The position numbers and the translations under genes are program-made. Positions 25,121-33,530 of a stretch of DNA of 64,000 bases are shown here, piece after piece. How positions within the stretch are numbered: the first letter of the stretch is position 1; each line of letters begins with the position of its first letter. Location of the stretch: the NCBI GenBank assembly GCA_964582085.1, contig CAZOPV010000015.1:35578-99577 (forward strand). Reading direction: 5' to 3'. This stretch comes from JADGNF01 sp964582085. Lineage in GTDB: Archaea > Thermoproteota > Bathyarchaeia > Bathyarchaeales > Bathycorpusculaceae. The notes below the pieces were generated by a model. The model was given only the letters and a program-made list of their open reading frames with translations. It did no database searches and was not told where the DNA came from.

Positions 25121-27223
25121 TTAAGCGTTAAACTTTTCGAATTTTAATTTTGCTAACTTCAGCAAAGCCGAATTGCTGACCACTGTTAAGGAGCTCACAG
25201 CCATGGCGCCAGCGGCATACATCGGATTTAGTAGGCCCGCAGCGGCGATGGGAATCATGACAACGTTATAGGCGAAAGCCCAGAACAGATTTGTGTTGAT
25301 TTTCCGCATGGTTCGTTTACTCAACTCTACGCCAAGTGCAACATCGCGTAAATCGTCTTTTATGAGCACTATACCGCCTGCCTCTTTGGCTATGTCGGTT
25401 CCGCTTCCTATGGCGATGCCTATGTCTGCCTGTGCTAATGCGGGTGCGTCGTTTATGCCATCACCAACCATGGCAACCACTTTGCCTTCGTTTTGCAGTT
25501 TTTTGATGACGTCTACTTTCTGCCATGGTAGCACGTTAGCTATAACCTTAGTTATTCCTAACTGTTTTGCCACTGCATGGGCTGTTTTTTCGTTGTCTCC
25601 TGTCAGCATGACCACTTCAAGGTTCATACTTTTCAGTTGCTCTATCGCTTTGGTAGCGCTATCTTTGGGAGTATCCATGACTGCAATTAAACCTGCTATT
25701 TTTCCTTCAACTGATAGTATCATGACGGTTTTTCCCTGATCTTCTAAGGTTAGTAGCTCACTTTCTAAGCTAACTGTTGGGATGTTTTCTTCCTGTATCA
25801 GTTTGCGGTTTCCAAGTAGCACTTTTTTGCCGTTCACTTTGCATTTAACTCCCCTTCCAGGAGCAACCTCAAACGCTTCTGCTTCAGCAAGTTTCACTTT
25901 ATTTACTCTAGCCTTCTTAACAACAGCTTCTGCTAGGGGGTGCTCAGAACTTTTTTCCGCTGAGGCCGCAAACATCAATACATCCTTTTCTTTGAAGCCA
26001 TTGTAAGTCTTGATATCAGTTATAACAGGTTCCCCTTTTGTTAAGGTTCCAGTTTTGTCAAAAACTATAGTGCTCAGTTTACGGGCTTTTTCAACATATT
26101 CGCCGCTTCTCAGCAAAACGCCGTACTCAGCCCCTTTACCAACACCCGCCAGTATAGCAGTTGGGGTAGCGATTCCTAAAGCGCAGGGACATGCTATCAG
26201 AAGTACCGCAAGTAGAGCGAAAAATGCTTTTGGGAAACCGCTTGTGAGAAACCAAAATGTGAATGAAATCGCTGCTACTGTGAAAACTATAGGTACAAAC
26301 CAAGAAACTATGCGATCTGCAAATTTTTGAACAGGCGCATTTGATGCTTGTGCTTCCTCAACTAGATGGATTATTTGGGATAGTGCTGTATCTTCTCCCA
26401 CTTTTGTGGCTTTAATTTTCAAAAGTCCCGTTTTGTTAACTGTGGCACCAATAACCTCGCTGCCCACATTTTTCTCTACGGGTATGCTTTCTCCTGTGAT
26501 GAGTTTTTCGTCAACGGCAGAGTAACCCGCTATTACCACGCCGTCTGTGGGAATTTTCTCTCCGGGCTTCACCACGATAATGTCGTTCACTTGAAGTTCA
26601 TCTACTGAAACTTCAACTTCTTGCCCGTTACGGATAACCGTAGCAACAGTGGGTTTAAGTTCCAATAGTTTACGTATTGACGCAGCGGACCTGCGGCGGA
26701 TTACCTCTTCAATGTATTTGCCAAGGAGAACAAATGCCAAGATTCCTATGGCCACTTCTAAGTATCCTGATTCTGTTGCAATGTTTGGTAAAAACGCGTT
26801 CAAGGCACCGTACATCCAACCCGCCAAAACCCCTGTAGCCACCAACACATCCATGTTAACCTTGCAATTGCGGAGTGAGAAATATGCTCCTTTTATTATA
26901 CTTAATCCTGCAACCCAAACTATAGGTGTAGACACAAGGAAGATTGCCAAAGAATAAACGGATAAGCTACCGATGACTTCTAAGGCCATTATGGCAGCAA
27001 CCAATCCAAACGTAGCTAACACCCGTAACCCCAAGGTTGCTACAACACCAACAAGGGTTAAGGTTACTCGTCGCTTCATAGCTTTCAATTCACGTTCGGG
27101 TGCTTCATAGACATCTGCACACTGTTGACTACAGAAGTAGTACCATCGATCACCTATTTTCCGTTTTATAGCTGTTTCTTTGTCAACAGTCATTCCACAG
27201 ACTGGATCTCTCGCCGTTGCCAT
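25121..27223 (-). CDS. copA: Copper-type P1B ATPase with N-terminal YHS domain
   Basis: The 700-residue pump carries a YHS domain at its N-terminus (about residues 5-42: RDPVCGMTVDKETA, then YYFCSQQCADVY), not the usual HMA domain. After it come eight membrane spans. The CPC metal site (IACPCALGIAT) is near residue 342, the phosphorylated DKTGT is near residue 388, the SEHPLAEAV motif binds nucleotide, and GDGINDAPAL closes the hinge. CPC suggests Cu(I) or Ag(I). It exports metal across the membrane using ATP. It is upstream of the small YHS gene on the same strand. Confidence 0.93.
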   Translation of the reverse strand: MATARDPVCGMTVDKETAIKRKIGDRWYYFCSQQCADVYEAPERELKAMKRRVTLTLVGVVATLGLRVLATFGLVAAIMALEVIGSLSVYSLAIFLVSTPIVWVAGLSIIKGAYFSLRNCKVNMDVLVATGVLAGWMYGALNAFLPNIATESGYLEVAIGILAFVLLGKYIEEVIRRRSAASIRKLLELKPTVATVIRNGQEVEVSVDELQVNDIIVVKPGEKIPTDGVVIAGYSAVDEKLITGESIPVEKNVGSEVIGATVNKTGLLKIKATKVGEDTALSQIIHLVEEAQASNAPVQKFADRIVSWFVPIVFTVAAISFTFWFLTSGFPKAFFALLAVLLIACPCALGIATPTAILAGVGKGAEYGVLLRSGEYVEKARKLSTIVFDKTGTLTKGEPVITDIKTYNGFKEKDVLMFAASAEKSSEHPLAEAVVKKARVNKVKLAEAEAFEVAPGRGVKCKVNGKKVLLGNRKLIQEENIPTVSLESELLTLEDQGKTVMILSVEGKIAGLIAVMDTPKDSATKAIEQLKSMNLEVVMLTGDNEKTAHAVAKQLGITKVIANVLPWQKVDVIKKLQNEGKVVAMVGDGINDAPALAQADIGIAIGSGTDIAKEAGGIVLIKDDLRDVALGVELSKRTMRKINTNLFWAFAYNVVMIPIAAAGLLNPMYAAGAMAVSSLTVVSNSALLKLAKLKFEKFNA

Positions 27224-27621
27224 AAATTAATACTTCCTATTCAGTCAAATTGTTCTATTAAGTATAAAACCTTACAACTGTGAAAGCTGCCTGAAAGGTC
27301 GTGAGTCCAGTTTAGTGTATACTTTCTGATGTAGCCTACGTAAAGAAATTAGTTAAGAGCTGTTGAAGCCTATTTGGGTTTAAAAAAGAAAAAATTTCGA
27401 AATTACGTCGAAGGGTCGGGCATTGTTTGTAAAAACTTTTCAAACGTTCTTCTGATTTGATTAATATATTCCGTTGGAATCATATCTTTCAAAGAGTTGT
27501 GTTCGCTGCGACTAAGTCTACGAGGAGCAAAAAGAAAAAATTAGAGAATATTCAGAGTTGTTGTCATGTTTTTGCTCTTTTGTAATGTTTTATAATCAAA
27601 AGCTTGCTTGACTTGGAGATA
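27224..27621. other. 398-base intergenic region between ppiC and copA
   Basis: The region holds the copA promoter on its left side, including an ATTAAG-like AT box. On the minus strand an open stretch of about 45 codons (about 27412-27546) lacks a good start and site; its translation contains IPTEYINQIRRTFEKFLQ, which looks protein-like. It could be a decayed gene end or chance. I see no RNA gene or repeat. Confidence 0.4.
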
Positions 27622-27897
27622 TTACTCTATTCGTTTAATGATGTGGTATCCAAACTGGGTCTTAACTGGAGTCGAGATTTCGCCTTTTTGTAGTGCAAAA
27701 GCTATCGCCTCAAATTCTTTTACCATTTTGCCTCTGGTGAAAGTTCCTAGTTCTCCTCCTCTTTTTCCTGAAGGGCAAAGAGAAACCGCTTGAGCGATTG
27801 TAGCGAATTTTTCGCCTTTGTCAAGTCGGGCTTTGACATTGTTGGCTTCGGTTAATGTTTTGACTAGTATATGGGCACATCGGACTTTGTCTGGCAT
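27622..27897 (-). CDS. Parvulin-type peptidyl-prolyl isomerase
   Basis: A 91-residue single parvulin domain: VRCAHILVKTLTEA at the start, LCPSGKRGGELGTF in the middle, and FGYHIIKRIE at the end, all hallmarks of PpiC/Pin1-type enzymes. With no signal peptide it would act in the cytoplasm. The motifs include the conserved histidines in AHILV and GYHII. It stands as a single gene on the minus strand. Confidence 0.9.
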   Translation of the reverse strand: MPDKVRCAHILVKTLTEANNVKARLDKGEKFATIAQAVSLCPSGKRGGELGTFTRGKMVKEFEAIAFALQKGEISTPVKTQFGYHIIKRIE

Positions 27898-28016
27898 AGT
27901 TGCTAGTGTAAATTTACACCTAATAACTCTTTTGTAACGTAAACTTTGATTTTTCCTGTGTTATTTCTATCGAGTGGGGTATTTACAGGGTATAAAAATA
28001 CTTTACAGTGATTGGA

Positions 28017-28075
28017 AAGTAAGGAGCCACTAGAGTAGACGCCACCAAGTCGAAAGCGTGTGGTCTCTACTAAAA
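28017..28075 (+). ncRNA. Possible small structured RNA upstream of serS
   Basis: A TATA-like TATAAAAATAC is at 27991-28001. About 25 bases after it, bases 28034-28071 form a hairpin with two arms: AGTAGA (28034-28039) pairs with TCTACT (28066-28071), and GCCAC (28041-28045) pairs with GTGGT (28060-28064), with one mismatch between. A GAAA tetraloop-like segment sits in the apical loop. A separate TATA stretch for serS lies at 28140-28148, so this may be its own transcript. A C/D-box reading (GTGATTG and CTGA flanks) is weak. Confidence 0.3.
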
Positions 28076-28188
28076 ACTGATACTTATCTGACCAAAACAG
28101 GTACTTTTAATAAGCGGTTATTGGAATTTAATTTTGCAAGTTTTTAAATAACAGACAACTATACAATGAAGTTAGCTCTGTGACTGTC

Positions 28189-29478
28189 ATGTTAGACATT
28201 AAACTTATTCGTGAAAACCAAGAATTAGTGAGGAAAAACATAGCCCTCAGAGGAAACCCTGAAAGCCTCAAAATGTTCGAGGAACTCATAGAGACGGACA
28301 AGTCTTGGCGTCAAAGCCTCGCCAAACTCAATGATCTCAGACACGACCGAAAAGTCTGTACTATCGAAATTGCCAAACTCAAAAAGTCACACAAAAATGC
28401 AGATACAGAAGTGCAAAAAGCCAAAGCAATCGACGTTGAAATAAGCTGCCTTGAAAAAGAAGTTGTTCAACAAGAAAAAAAAACACGCGATTTACTAATG
28501 CGGCTTCCCAACCTGCTCCACGAAACCGTCCCCATAGGTCAAAGCGACTCAGATAACGTGGAAATCAAAAGATGGGGCAACATCCCCAAATTCAATTTTC
28601 CAATCAAAAACCACATAGACCTCGGAATAAATCTCGACATAGTTGATCTAGAAAGAGCAGGTAAAGTCGCAGGTGCCCGCTTCTTTTTTTTCAAAGGGGC
28701 AGGTGTACTTCTTGACATGGCTCTCATGCAGTTTGCCCTAGAAACTCTCAGTAAAAAAGGTTACACCCTCATTGAACCACCCTACCTAATGAAACGTGAA
28801 CCCTACGAAGGCGTCACTGCACTTGCTGACTTCGCTGACGTTCTCTACAAGATCGAAAATGAAGACCTCTATCTAATAGCCACCAGCGAACACCCCATGG
28901 CCGCTATGTACATGAATGAAGTTTTCAAACAAGAAAACTTGCCCCTGAAGCTTGCAGGTATAAGCGCATGTTTCCGAAAAGAAGCAGGAGCCCACGGTAA
29001 AGACACGAGAGGCATTTTCAGAACTCACCAATTCAACAAAATTGAACAATTCATTTTCTGCACCCCTGAGGAGTCCTGGAAACTGCACGAAGAGTTGGCA
29101 GCCAACGCTGAGGAACTCTTCCAGAAACTCGAAATTCCCTATCGCATAGTTAACGTCTGCACAGGCGACATAGGAACAGTTGCATCAAAGAAATACGACT
29201 TCGAAGCTTGGATGCCTGCACAAGGTGCCTACCGAGAAGTCATCTCCTGCAGTAATTGCACCGACTACCAAGCTAGAAGTTTAGGAATCAGATACAGAGA
29301 AAAAGAAGGCTCCGCGCCAAAAGGTTTTGTACACACTTTAAACTCAACTGCCATAGCTACAGGCAGAACAATTGTTGCCATAATGGAAAACAATCAACAA
29401 GAGGACGGTTCAATTGTGGTGCCTAAAGTGCTGCGAAAATATATGGGCGACATCGAGAAGATAACATTCAAACGGTAA
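28189..29478 (+). CDS. serS: Seryl-tRNA synthetase
   Basis: The 429-residue protein is the standard (bacterial/eukaryotic-type) SerRS, not the methanogen-type. It has the N-terminal coiled-coil arm (about residues 28-105), class II motif 2 near residues 261-278 (ACFRKEAGAHGKDTRGIFR), and motif 3 near residues 386-400 (NSTAIATGRTIVAIMEN). It charges tRNA-Ser in the cytoplasm. The ATG at 28189 gives MLDIKLIREN, the usual N-terminus; a GTG three codons earlier is the alternative. No ribosome site is obvious; the mRNA could have a short leader. Confidence 0.96.
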   Translation: MLDIKLIRENQELVRKNIALRGNPESLKMFEELIETDKSWRQSLAKLNDLRHDRKVCTIEIAKLKKSHKNADTEVQKAKAIDVEISCLEKEVVQQEKKTRDLLMRLPNLLHETVPIGQSDSDNVEIKRWGNIPKFNFPIKNHIDLGINLDIVDLERAGKVAGARFFFFKGAGVLLDMALMQFALETLSKKGYTLIEPPYLMKREPYEGVTALADFADVLYKIENEDLYLIATSEHPMAAMYMNEVFKQENLPLKLAGISACFRKEAGAHGKDTRGIFRTHQFNKIEQFIFCTPEESWKLHEELAANAEELFQKLEIPYRIVNVCTGDIGTVASKKYDFEAWMPAQGAYREVISCSNCTDYQARSLGIRYREKEGSAPKGFVHTLNSTAIATGRTIVAIMENNQQEDGSIVVPKVLRKYMGDIEKITFKR

Positions 29479-29528
29479 AGCTTTTAATATTGCCCTGAGA
29501 ATGTTGAAGGCGCATTCGGAGGATAAAC

Positions 29529-30176
29529 TTGTCTTCAAAATCAAAACATGTTCGTGACAAATGGCGAAGCAAAGTGTGGTATATGATAGTAGCGCCGCCA
29601 TACTTTGGTAGCGTCGAGTTGGGATCTGTTCCTGCTGCTGAACCACAGCAACTAATAGGCAGGGTCGCCGAAGCTACCCTCTACGATATAACAGGTGATT
29701 TTTCTCATCAGTATTTAAAGTTGTTTTTCCAAGTTAACCAGTTAGATGGCAAAACGGCACGTACCGTCTTTAAAGGTCACGAGTACAGCCGTGATTATTT
29801 GCGAAGTTTGGTGCGAAGGCGGACCACCAAAGTAGACGGCCTTTTTAATTTAACCACTAAAGACGGCTACAAGTTGCGGGTTGCCATTTCAGCTATGTCG
29901 CTTTCGCGAATTAAAACTTCCCAAGAGCACCAAATTCGTCAGATAATGTCAAAGATAATTAAAGAAAAGGCTACACTTCTCTCGTTGGATCAATTCGTGC
30001 AGGAAATGGTTCTCGGAAAAATTGCCTCAGACGTATACAACGAAGCAAAGCTTGTTGCGCCCTTACGACATGTGGGCATCCGTAAATCTAAACTTGTTGC
30101 ACAACCCAGTCAGTTGACAGAGGCACCTCCAGCAGAAGTTAAACCGGAAGTAGTCGAAGCTAAACCTGAAGCGTAA
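29529..30176 (+). CDS. rps3ae: 30S ribosomal protein S3Ae (eS1)
   Basis: The 215-residue protein has the S1e/S3Ae pattern (KHVRDKWRSKVWYMIVAPPYFG, split here, and the later RSLVRRRTTKVDGLFNLTTKDG). It ends in a low-complexity tail rich in proline, glutamate, alanine and valine from about residue 194 onward. eS1 contacts mRNA near the exit of the small subunit. The start is TTG with GGAGGA upstream, and this gives the usual SSKSKH-type N-terminus. It is 50 bases downstream of serS. Confidence 0.95.
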   Translation: MSSKSKHVRDKWRSKVWYMIVAPPYFGSVELGSVPAAEPQQLIGRVAEATLYDITGDFSHQYLKLFFQVNQLDGKTARTVFKGHEYSRDYLRSLVRRRTTKVDGLFNLTTKDGYKLRVAISAMSLSRIKTSQEHQIRQIMSKIIKEKATLLSLDQFVQEMVLGKIASDVYNEAKLVAPLRHVGIRKSKLVAQPSQLTEAPPAEVKPEVVEAKPEA

Positions 30177-30259
30177 CTGTTGCTTTTTCTTTTTTATTCT
30201 CTACGAAAGCAACTTTAGAGTGAACTTTGTAAATTAAGGTATTCATAGGGAGTGTGACA

Positions 30260-30727
30260 ATGACCCATCATGCAGGTGTTCATCAAAAAGGTAGCTTCAC
30301 TCTTGAGGATCTGATGGAAAGCATAAGGAAAAATGCTGCGTTAGAAAAAGCAGGTGCAATAACCCTGTTTATAGGTGTTGTTCGCGGGGAAAGCGCTGAA
30401 GGTGAAAAAGTAAAGAAAATCACTTTGGAGGCTTATGAGGAAAAAGCAAATGAGGTGTTAGAACACATCTGCGACGACTTAAAAAAGAAACCTGGTATCG
30501 TCGACGTTCAAATTCATCATCTGATAGGCGACTTTAGAGTTGGGGAAGACATGGTTTACGTAGCTGTCGCAGGTTCTCACCGAACCGATGTTTTTCCAGT
30601 ATTGCGAGAAGCAGTTGAGCGGTACAAACATCAAGTGCCCGTTTTCAAAAAAGAGTGCATCATAGATAAGCAAGGATCCATGAAAGAAACTTGGGTTTCA
30701 GAGTCAGGATATAACAAGGATCTATGA
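30260..30727 (+). CDS. moaE: Molybdopterin synthase catalytic subunit MoaE
   Basis: The 155-residue protein matches MoaE: AGAITLFIGVVRGES near residue 34, LEAYEEKANEVLEHI, IHHLIGDFRVGEDMVYVAVAG (read in two parts), and the C-terminal PVFKKECI with the catalytic lysines. It inserts sulfur into precursor Z to form molybdopterin, with MoaD as sulfur donor; MoaD is not seen here. The cofactor would serve molybdenum or tungsten enzymes such as formylmethanofuran dehydrogenase. ATG 30260 has AGGGAG upstream; a GTG two codons earlier is possible. Confidence 0.9.
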   Translation: MTHHAGVHQKGSFTLEDLMESIRKNAALEKAGAITLFIGVVRGESAEGEKVKKITLEAYEEKANEVLEHICDDLKKKPGIVDVQIHHLIGDFRVGEDMVYVAVAGSHRTDVFPVLREAVERYKHQVPVFKKECIIDKQGSMKETWVSESGYNKDL

Positions 30728-30808
30728 CTGACAACTTTATTTTTTTGTCGACTATTTAAAAGAGAGCCGACAAACAATATTGTTAGAGCATTTGCGAGGT
30801 AAGCAATC

Positions 30809-31729
30809 GTGATTACAGCTTTGGCGGGTGGAGTAGGCGCGGCTAAATTCCTTAATGGGCTGGTAAAAATTGTTGATCCAAAAAATCTTACAGTGATTGT
30901 CAACACTGGCGATGACATTGAAATGTATGGTTTGCATGTGTCTCCTGACTTAGATATTGTTTGTTACACTTTAGCTGAAATAGTTGATGAGACAAAAGGG
31001 TGGGGCATCAGAGGTGACACCTTCCATTTTCTTGATGCCATTCAAAGGTTGGGTTTTGAGACATGGTTTAAAATTGGCGACAAAGACCTCGCCACTCACG
31101 TGTATAGAACTGCACGGTTGAACCAAGGAGTAAAGCTGTCCCAAGTTACAGCCGAAATTAGCAGGTCACTGGGGCTTGAGACGAAAATTTTGCCGATGAC
31201 CGATGATAAATTTGTTACCCATATTGTAACGCCAGAAAAAACCATGCATTTTCAGGAATACTTGGTGAAACGAGGCGCCAAAGATGAAGTGGTGGGTGTG
31301 GAATTTGTTGGCGCTTCTGTTGCGCAACCTGCGTCTGAGGTATTGGACGCTATAGAAAGCTCAGAGTTAATAGTGATTTGCCCAAGTAACCCTATTGTGA
31401 GCATAGGTACAATTCTTCAGGTTAAGGGAATTAAAGATACTCTAAAACGTAGTAACGCACAAAAAGTTGCTATCAGTCCCATCATAGCTGGTGTACCAGT
31501 GAAAGGTCCAGCAGATAAATTACTGCGTGGCTTAGGTTTTGAAGTTTCAGCGTTTTCAATTGCCAAACTCTATGCCGATTTTCTTGATTGCTTCGTTATC
31601 GATTTGGCTGATGGGTTGGAAAAAAACCGTATAGAGCAACTGGGTCTAAATGTTAAGGTGACAAACACCATAATGCGGAGCTTAGACAATAAAATTCAAT
31701 TGGCAAAATATGTCTTAGCTTTTTTATGA
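30809..31729 (+). CDS. cofD: 2-phospho-L-lactate transferase CofD
   Basis: A 306-residue CofD with the N-terminal ALAGGVGAAKFLNGL, the NTGDDIEMYGLHVSPDLD motif near residue 31, and the CPSNPIVSIG motif near residue 192. It transfers the phospholactyl (or related) group to Fo in making coenzyme F420. This supports F420 use together with the flavodiiron protein at 44.7 kb. The start is GTG with GAGGT upstream. No other F420 gene is adjacent. Confidence 0.94.
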   Translation: MITALAGGVGAAKFLNGLVKIVDPKNLTVIVNTGDDIEMYGLHVSPDLDIVCYTLAEIVDETKGWGIRGDTFHFLDAIQRLGFETWFKIGDKDLATHVYRTARLNQGVKLSQVTAEISRSLGLETKILPMTDDKFVTHIVTPEKTMHFQEYLVKRGAKDEVVGVEFVGASVAQPASEVLDAIESSELIVICPSNPIVSIGTILQVKGIKDTLKRSNAQKVAISPIIAGVPVKGPADKLLRGLGFEVSAFSIAKLYADFLDCFVIDLADGLEKNRIEQLGLNVKVTNTIMRSLDNKIQLAKYVLAFL

Positions 31730-31939
31730 TAAAACATTCTAATATATAGAAGATGTTGTTATCTATATTTTATTTGCGTACTCTAAATATCCTACTAGGT
31801 CGTCAAGTAATTTTTGAGGGTTAGTTGATGCAAAAAGAGAGAGGCAACAAAGAAAGTAATAGCAAAAGAAGCGATGCTATATGGTATTTTCCACACATAT
31901 AACGTCGCCTTGTTGTCTTTAACCCAATAATAGGGGGAA
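31730..31939. other. Intergenic region upstream of the DUF47 gene
   Basis: AT-rich sequence with several TATA-like stretches (for example TCTATATTTTATTTG near 31763) after cofD. No RNA gene, terminator hairpin or repeat was recognised. The region continues into the small frame at 31940. Confidence 0.4.
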
Positions 31940-32038
31940 ATGTTTGTAGTGGAAGAAAAAATTAATAGAAAAAAAGAGTCGCTTCAATTATCTGATGCAA
32001 TTGATTGGTTTTTAGCGATTGATGCTTGTTTGGCGTGA
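31940..32038 (+). CDS. Possible 32-residue small protein upstream of the DUF47 gene
   Basis: An ATG with GGGGG three bases upstream opens a 32-codon frame that ends in TGA at 32036-32038. The peptide begins MFVVEEKINRKKESLQ and ends with AIDWFLAIDACLA, giving a charged first half and a hydrophobic end. The spacing of the ribosome site is short. No homologue is recognised. It lies 80 bases before the likely start of the DUF47 gene and could be a leader peptide or chance. Confidence 0.25.
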   Translation: MFVVEEKINRKKESLQLSDAIDWFLAIDACLA

Positions 32039-32118
32039 ACTATGAGGTCGTTGTTGTGAATCTCTTGAGAAGAAGGGTTATATCTGGACAATCTAATAAT
32101 GTAACTGGGGACTCAACT

Positions 32119-32787
32119 GTGGAGAAAAGAAGTTACAACTGGTTTGAAAAACGCCGTAAAACCAAAGGTCTAGAACTCGCTCATGAACAGATAACCAAGG
32201 CCTTTGACACTGTAACTTTACTCTATAAGGCAACGCAAAGTTTTGCTGAGGGAAAACATGCTGATACAAAGAAATATGTGGAAAACCTCTACAAGGCAGA
32301 AGAAGAAGTAGATAAACTGCGAACAGCGGTTTTCACGGAGTTAAGCAAAGGTTCAGCACTAGTAGCTGATTACCGGGAAGACCTTCTGCATTTGGTGAAG
32401 AGGTTAGATACTTTAGCGGATCACACCAAAGATGCTGCCCGCTGTTTAGAAATGCTTGGAGATGCCAAAATTCCAGATGAACTGTGCAAGAAAACCGTTT
32501 TCATGACATCAAAACTTGTAGATACCGCTCAAGCTCTGCGTGGCGGTATAGAAAAGATTTCTTCAAGCCCAACAGAAGCGATAGTTGAAGCACGCAAAGT
32601 TGAAAGTAGCGAGCATGAGTTGGATGCGGAGTACCTTAAGGCTAAGGCTTTATTTGTGAAATACGGCGAAAAAATTAACGCTGGTGCATTGGTTATTTAT
32701 GACGATTTAATCGAGTTCATTGAGCACGCTGCAGATATGTGTGCAGACACCGCGGACTATATAGTGGTGCTTTCAAGTCGAGAATAA
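32119..32787 (+). CDS. DUF47/PhoU-like protein
   Basis: A 222-residue all-helical protein of the DUF47 (TIGR00153) family: NWFEKRRKTKGLELAHEQI at the start, ARCLEMLGDAKIP in the middle, and the C-terminal YDDLIEFIEHAADMCADTADYIVVL. These PhoU-related proteins usually accompany PiT-type phosphate transporters; none is in this window. I choose GTG 32119 since TGGGGA lies about eight bases upstream and the homologous region begins here. An upstream TTG at 32026 would add 31 residues not expected for the family. Confidence 0.85.
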   Translation: MEKRSYNWFEKRRKTKGLELAHEQITKAFDTVTLLYKATQSFAEGKHADTKKYVENLYKAEEEVDKLRTAVFTELSKGSALVADYREDLLHLVKRLDTLADHTKDAARCLEMLGDAKIPDELCKKTVFMTSKLVDTAQALRGGIEKISSSPTEAIVEARKVESSEHELDAEYLKAKALFVKYGEKINAGALVIYDDLIEFIEHAADMCADTADYIVVLSSRE

Positions 32788-32900
32788 TTTTTCCCTTTGC
32801 TCCTTTTTCCATAAGACCTTCTTCTGTTATGTAAAATTTTACAGTGAGCTAACGCAGAATCTATTTGCCGATTTTATGTCCTTTCCGTTTTTATACATGA

Positions 32901-32974
32901 TGCGGTCTCCGGGATTTGAACCCGGGTTGTCAGGTTGGGAACCTGGTGTCCTAACCAAGCTGGACTAAGACCGC
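32901..32974 (-). tRNA. tRNA-Gly (CCC anticodon)
   Basis: On the minus strand the sequence folds into a full cloverleaf: 7-bp acceptor stem GCGGTCT/AGACCGC, D arm GTCC/GGAC, anticodon loop TTCCCAA giving CCC, and T arm CCGGG/CCCGG with loop TTCAAAT. The first anticodon-stem pair is a C-A mismatch. The discriminator is A, and no CCA is encoded. No intron is present. Confidence 0.93.
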
Positions 32975-33031
32975 GTTTGGGTACACATATCATAGGAAAT
33001 CTAACTTAAACTTTTACCTCAGGGCTTAAGT

Positions 33032-33379
33032 TTATTTTTTTAAATACCCTTGTTTGAGGAATTTATCTGTGCAGACATAAGCTGTTTTGACTTTTCCTCT
33101 AAGAATATAGTTAATAACAAATTTTTTGTCCTGATGATTAGCAATTTCTTCACGGTTTGGTAAGACTATTTTATCACAGTCTTCATGTGACCAAAAAATT
33201 ACAACTTGTGATACATTTGTAGGGCGGACTAGTTTTCCGCAGAACCAGAATGGATTTCCAGTATTGTATGGTGTTACAATTATCCGTACAAGTTCTTCCT
33301 TGGTGAGATTGAATTTTATTTCTGTCTTCTCTTTGCTGTCGGTATATTCTATATAGACATGGTACTTGGGCTGATTCAC
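33032..33379 (-). CDS. Small protein resembling the N-terminal module of TIR/nucleotide-sensing proteins
   Basis: The 115-residue protein (GTG start) has no membrane span. Its run of TEIKFNLTKEELVRIIVTPY, then GNPFWFCGKLVRPTNVSQVVIF, resembles an N-terminal module seen at the front of some TIR-like or nucleotide-binding defence proteins. In those, a strand and a LTEEEL helix are followed by PY..G.P....G..I.P..I..I.I. Here the effector domain is missing, and the next gene downstream on this strand is tRNA-Gly. The likeness is recalled, not searched, and the function is unknown. Confidence 0.55.
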   Translation of the reverse strand: MNQPKYHVYIEYTDSKEKTEIKFNLTKEELVRIIVTPYNTGNPFWFCGKLVRPTNVSQVVIFWSHEDCDKIVLPNREEIANHQDKKFVINYILRGKVKTAYVCTDKFLKQGYLKK

Positions 33380-33530
33380 TTTTGACCTACCATTACGTGG
33401 TCAATATGAGTATTTACCAACAAGAACTTTGCTATTTTCAATTGCGGTCTTTCTTTAATTCGGAAAAATAACAGTAATTGTTATCTCGCACATATCTCAC
33501 ATAACATAAGTCAGGAGAAACTCCAAACTT

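Noticed and set aside
27412..27546. Protein-like open stretch on the minus strand in the ppiC-copA gap
   Set aside because: It has no start codon with a ribosome site and is too short to assign. It is noted in the intergenic entry but not called a gene.
28017..28090. C/D-box sRNA reading of the hairpin upstream of serS
   Set aside because: GTGATTG differs from the C box consensus at key positions, and the spacing to CTGA is longer than usual. It is kept only as a generic RNA candidate.
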